NCBI GenBank assembly: GCA_014796735.1
Contig: JAAVIG010000217.1
Span: forward strand, 1 to 5,130
From: Oscillospiraceae bacterium
GTDB lineage: Bacteria; Bacillota; Clostridia; Oscillospirales; Ruminococcaceae
DNA length: 5,130 bases
Reading direction: 5' to 3'
Below the pieces are notes generated by a model, which was not told the DNA's origin, ran no database searches, and saw nothing but the letters and a program-made list of their open reading frames with translations. This document shows, in pieces, positions 4,200 to 5,130 of this stretch (positions are counted from its first letter, which is position 1; the number at the start of each line of letters is the position of its first letter). Position numbers and translations under genes: made by a program.

Positions 4200-4982
4200 T
4201 TATTTCTGTTGAGCCGCTTCGTTTTCACGGTCAAATCTGAGCTTCTCCAATTCCGCCAAGTCCTTGTCCTTGCCCTCCAGCCTTTCTACCTTTCGAACGA
4301 TAGCGAGAGGAGTCTGACAAAAGCCCTGATCGTGGGGGTTGTCGCGGTATAACTGTTCACAGAACTTGTCGGGAATATCCTTGCTGCTCTTGCCTAACAC
4401 GTTGCAGCCGAGATCGTTGGCGTCAACGATAACAACCTCAACTCCCGCGTGCGCTTTCATATCGGCAGCCGCGCCGTCGGGGTTTTCGGGCGCCATTTTA
4501 GCGTATTCGTTGTAGGGCGGAACGTTGTACTCGCTGGGTCCGTCGATAGCTCTCGCTTTCATTCCGAGAATGTTATAGAAAACGCCGCGTTTTCCGAAAA
4601 GCTTGCATACACCTGCAATTGCGGCGGCAAAAAGCACCTTTATCCTTCCGCACTCTCTGAGGCAAAGCTCCATTGTGGAGGGCGCGCCTATACCGATACC
4701 CGCGTCGGATTTATACACAAACTTAACGAGGAATTTCGCAAGGCGGCTTATTTTGATTTCGCTTACCTTAAGCGCTCTGCCCTGCGTTATGGCTACTATC
4801 TTTTCGGAAATGAAGATCATGTCTCCCTCTTCAAGATATTGTGTTACATATTGGTCGAGAAGATCGTTCATAACGTCTTCTTTCATAATAACATGAGTTC
4901 TGATCGGGAAACGGGCGTAGGTACCCCAATCGGTAATTATAGTTAAATTTTTGCCCTCGTTGGGCTTGAATGGCATTTCCAT
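4200..4982 (-). CDS. F420-0:gamma-glutamyl ligase (CofE)-like protein
   Basis: 260 residues. True CofE adds glutamate to coenzyme F420-0 using GTP. Segments of the family are visible: EGDMIFISEKIVAITQGR (52-69), matching the GD-(I/L)-hydrophobic-(S/T)-(E/Q)-K-IV...GR signature, and VEVVIVDANDLGCNVLG (181-197), where CofE proteins have a related Asp/Asn-containing block. AIDGPSEYNVPPYNEYAKMAPENP (145-168, cited for position) is a stretch I associate with the Firmicutes version. The last 30 residues are charged and probably helical. Nothing in the window belongs to F420 synthesis, and the likely host group is not known to make F420, so the real substrate may be another gamma-glutamylation target. 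ATG 4982 is taken as the start, with ATG 4976 two codons later as alternative; the good Shine-Dalgarno is 29 bases upstream. Downstream it is separated from the small membrane gene by a repeat-filled gap. Family assignment is fairly sure; substrate is unknown. Confidence 0.8.
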   Translation of the reverse strand: MEMPFKPNEGKNLTIITDWGTYARFPIRTHVIMKEDVMNDLLDQYVTQYLEEGDMIFISEKIVAITQGRALKVSEIKISRLAKFLVKFVYKSDAGIGIGAPSTMELCLRECGRIKVLFAAAIAGVCKLFGKRGVFYNILGMKARAIDGPSEYNVPPYNEYAKMAPENPDGAAADMKAHAGVEVVIVDANDLGCNVLGKSSKDIPDKFCEQLYRDNPHDQGFCQTPLAIVRKVERLEGKDKDLAELEKLRFDRENEAAQQK

Positions 4983-4991
4983 TTTGTTTTT

Positions 4992-5017
4992 ACCGCCGCA
5001 AAAGCGGGTTTCTCCTT
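4992..5017 (-). promoter_or_regulatory. Distant Shine-Dalgarno and intervening hairpin of the CofE-like gene
   Basis: AAGGAG (5012-5017) lies 29 bases before the ATG at 4982. Between them, CCGC-TTTT-GCGG (minus strand, 4996-5007) forms a small stem; an alternative of six pairs with a 2-base bulge spans 4992-5009. Folding the latter leaves an effective spacing of about 11 bases. The upstream frame has no start codon near the AAGGAG. A GGCGGT closer to the ATG (9 bases) could serve as a weak second site. Confidence 0.45.
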
Positions 5018-5130
5018 ATTTTTATATTTCCACCTTATATATTGTCCGTATACAGGCTGATTTTTTTATTCCGTGATAACCGTATTTTTATATATCATCA
5101 ATATTATATAAAAAAAAAAAAAAATAGTCA
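5018..5130. other. AT-rich upstream region of the CofE-like gene with A15 run
   Basis: No gene seen. Several TATA-like strings occur (TATATA, TATAAT on the minus strand), but no pair with a convincing -35 at 16-18 bases, so I do not assign a promoter although one is expected here. Bases 5110-5124 are 15 consecutive A; on the minus strand this is a T-run that could be the tail of a terminator of a gene lying beyond the window, or an UP-like or bent tract. Confidence 0.5.

Noticed and set aside
4449..4946. 165-codon plus-strand frame opposite the CofE-like gene
   Set aside because: It is antisense to a recognised protein family, has no ribosome site, and its translation resembles no family; a shadow frame.

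Overview
The window looks like chromosomal DNA of a low-to-mid-GC Gram-positive bacterium of the Clostridia, most like a Ruminococcus/Oscillospiraceae member. This is inferred from AAGGAG-type ribosome binding sites, TTGACA-17-TATAAT-type promoters, a PASTA-domain kinase-like protein, a fused chorismate mutase/prephenate dehydratase, and a divergent F420-0:gamma-glutamyl-ligase-like protein of a type I associate with ruminococci. No rRNA, tRNA, CRISPR array, transposase or phage gene is visible.

Layout. Bases 1-875 (minus) hold the first 291 codons of pheA; its 3' end, with the expected ACT domain, lies outside the window. Bases 932-2809 (minus) encode a 625-residue membrane protein: a zinc ribbon, a protein-kinase fold that has lost its catalytic Lys, both Asp residues and the metal-binding Asn, one membrane helix and two PASTA-like repeats outside. 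It is followed after 56 bases by pheA on the same strand, so the two may share a transcript. Bases 2810-3150 form a dense regulatory region: a strong minus-strand promoter for the pseudokinase, a strong plus-strand promoter, a palindrome between them, a tandem repeat fitting the WalR/YycF consensus, and a structured leader with an 18-codon reading frame before a small unknown plus-strand gene (3151-3483). That gene converges on a small minus-strand membrane protein gene (3555-3878). Bases 3879-4199 carry no gene but hold a compact set of perfect hairpins and a direct repeat that look like a dispersed intergenic element. Bases 4200-4982 (minus) encode the CofE-like ligase. Bases 4983-5130 are its AT-rich upstream region, ending in a run of 15 A.

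How the genes relate. PheA makes phenylpyruvate for phenylalanine. The PASTA pseudokinase is likely a cell-wall-linked sensor or scaffold. The two small proteins have no assignable function. There is no clear shared pathway. The most interesting parts are the catalytically dead PASTA kinase, the 2880-3150 control region with its possible WalR box and leader switch, and two genes (pheA and the CofE-like gene) whose good Shine-Dalgarno sequence is separated from the ATG by a hairpin.
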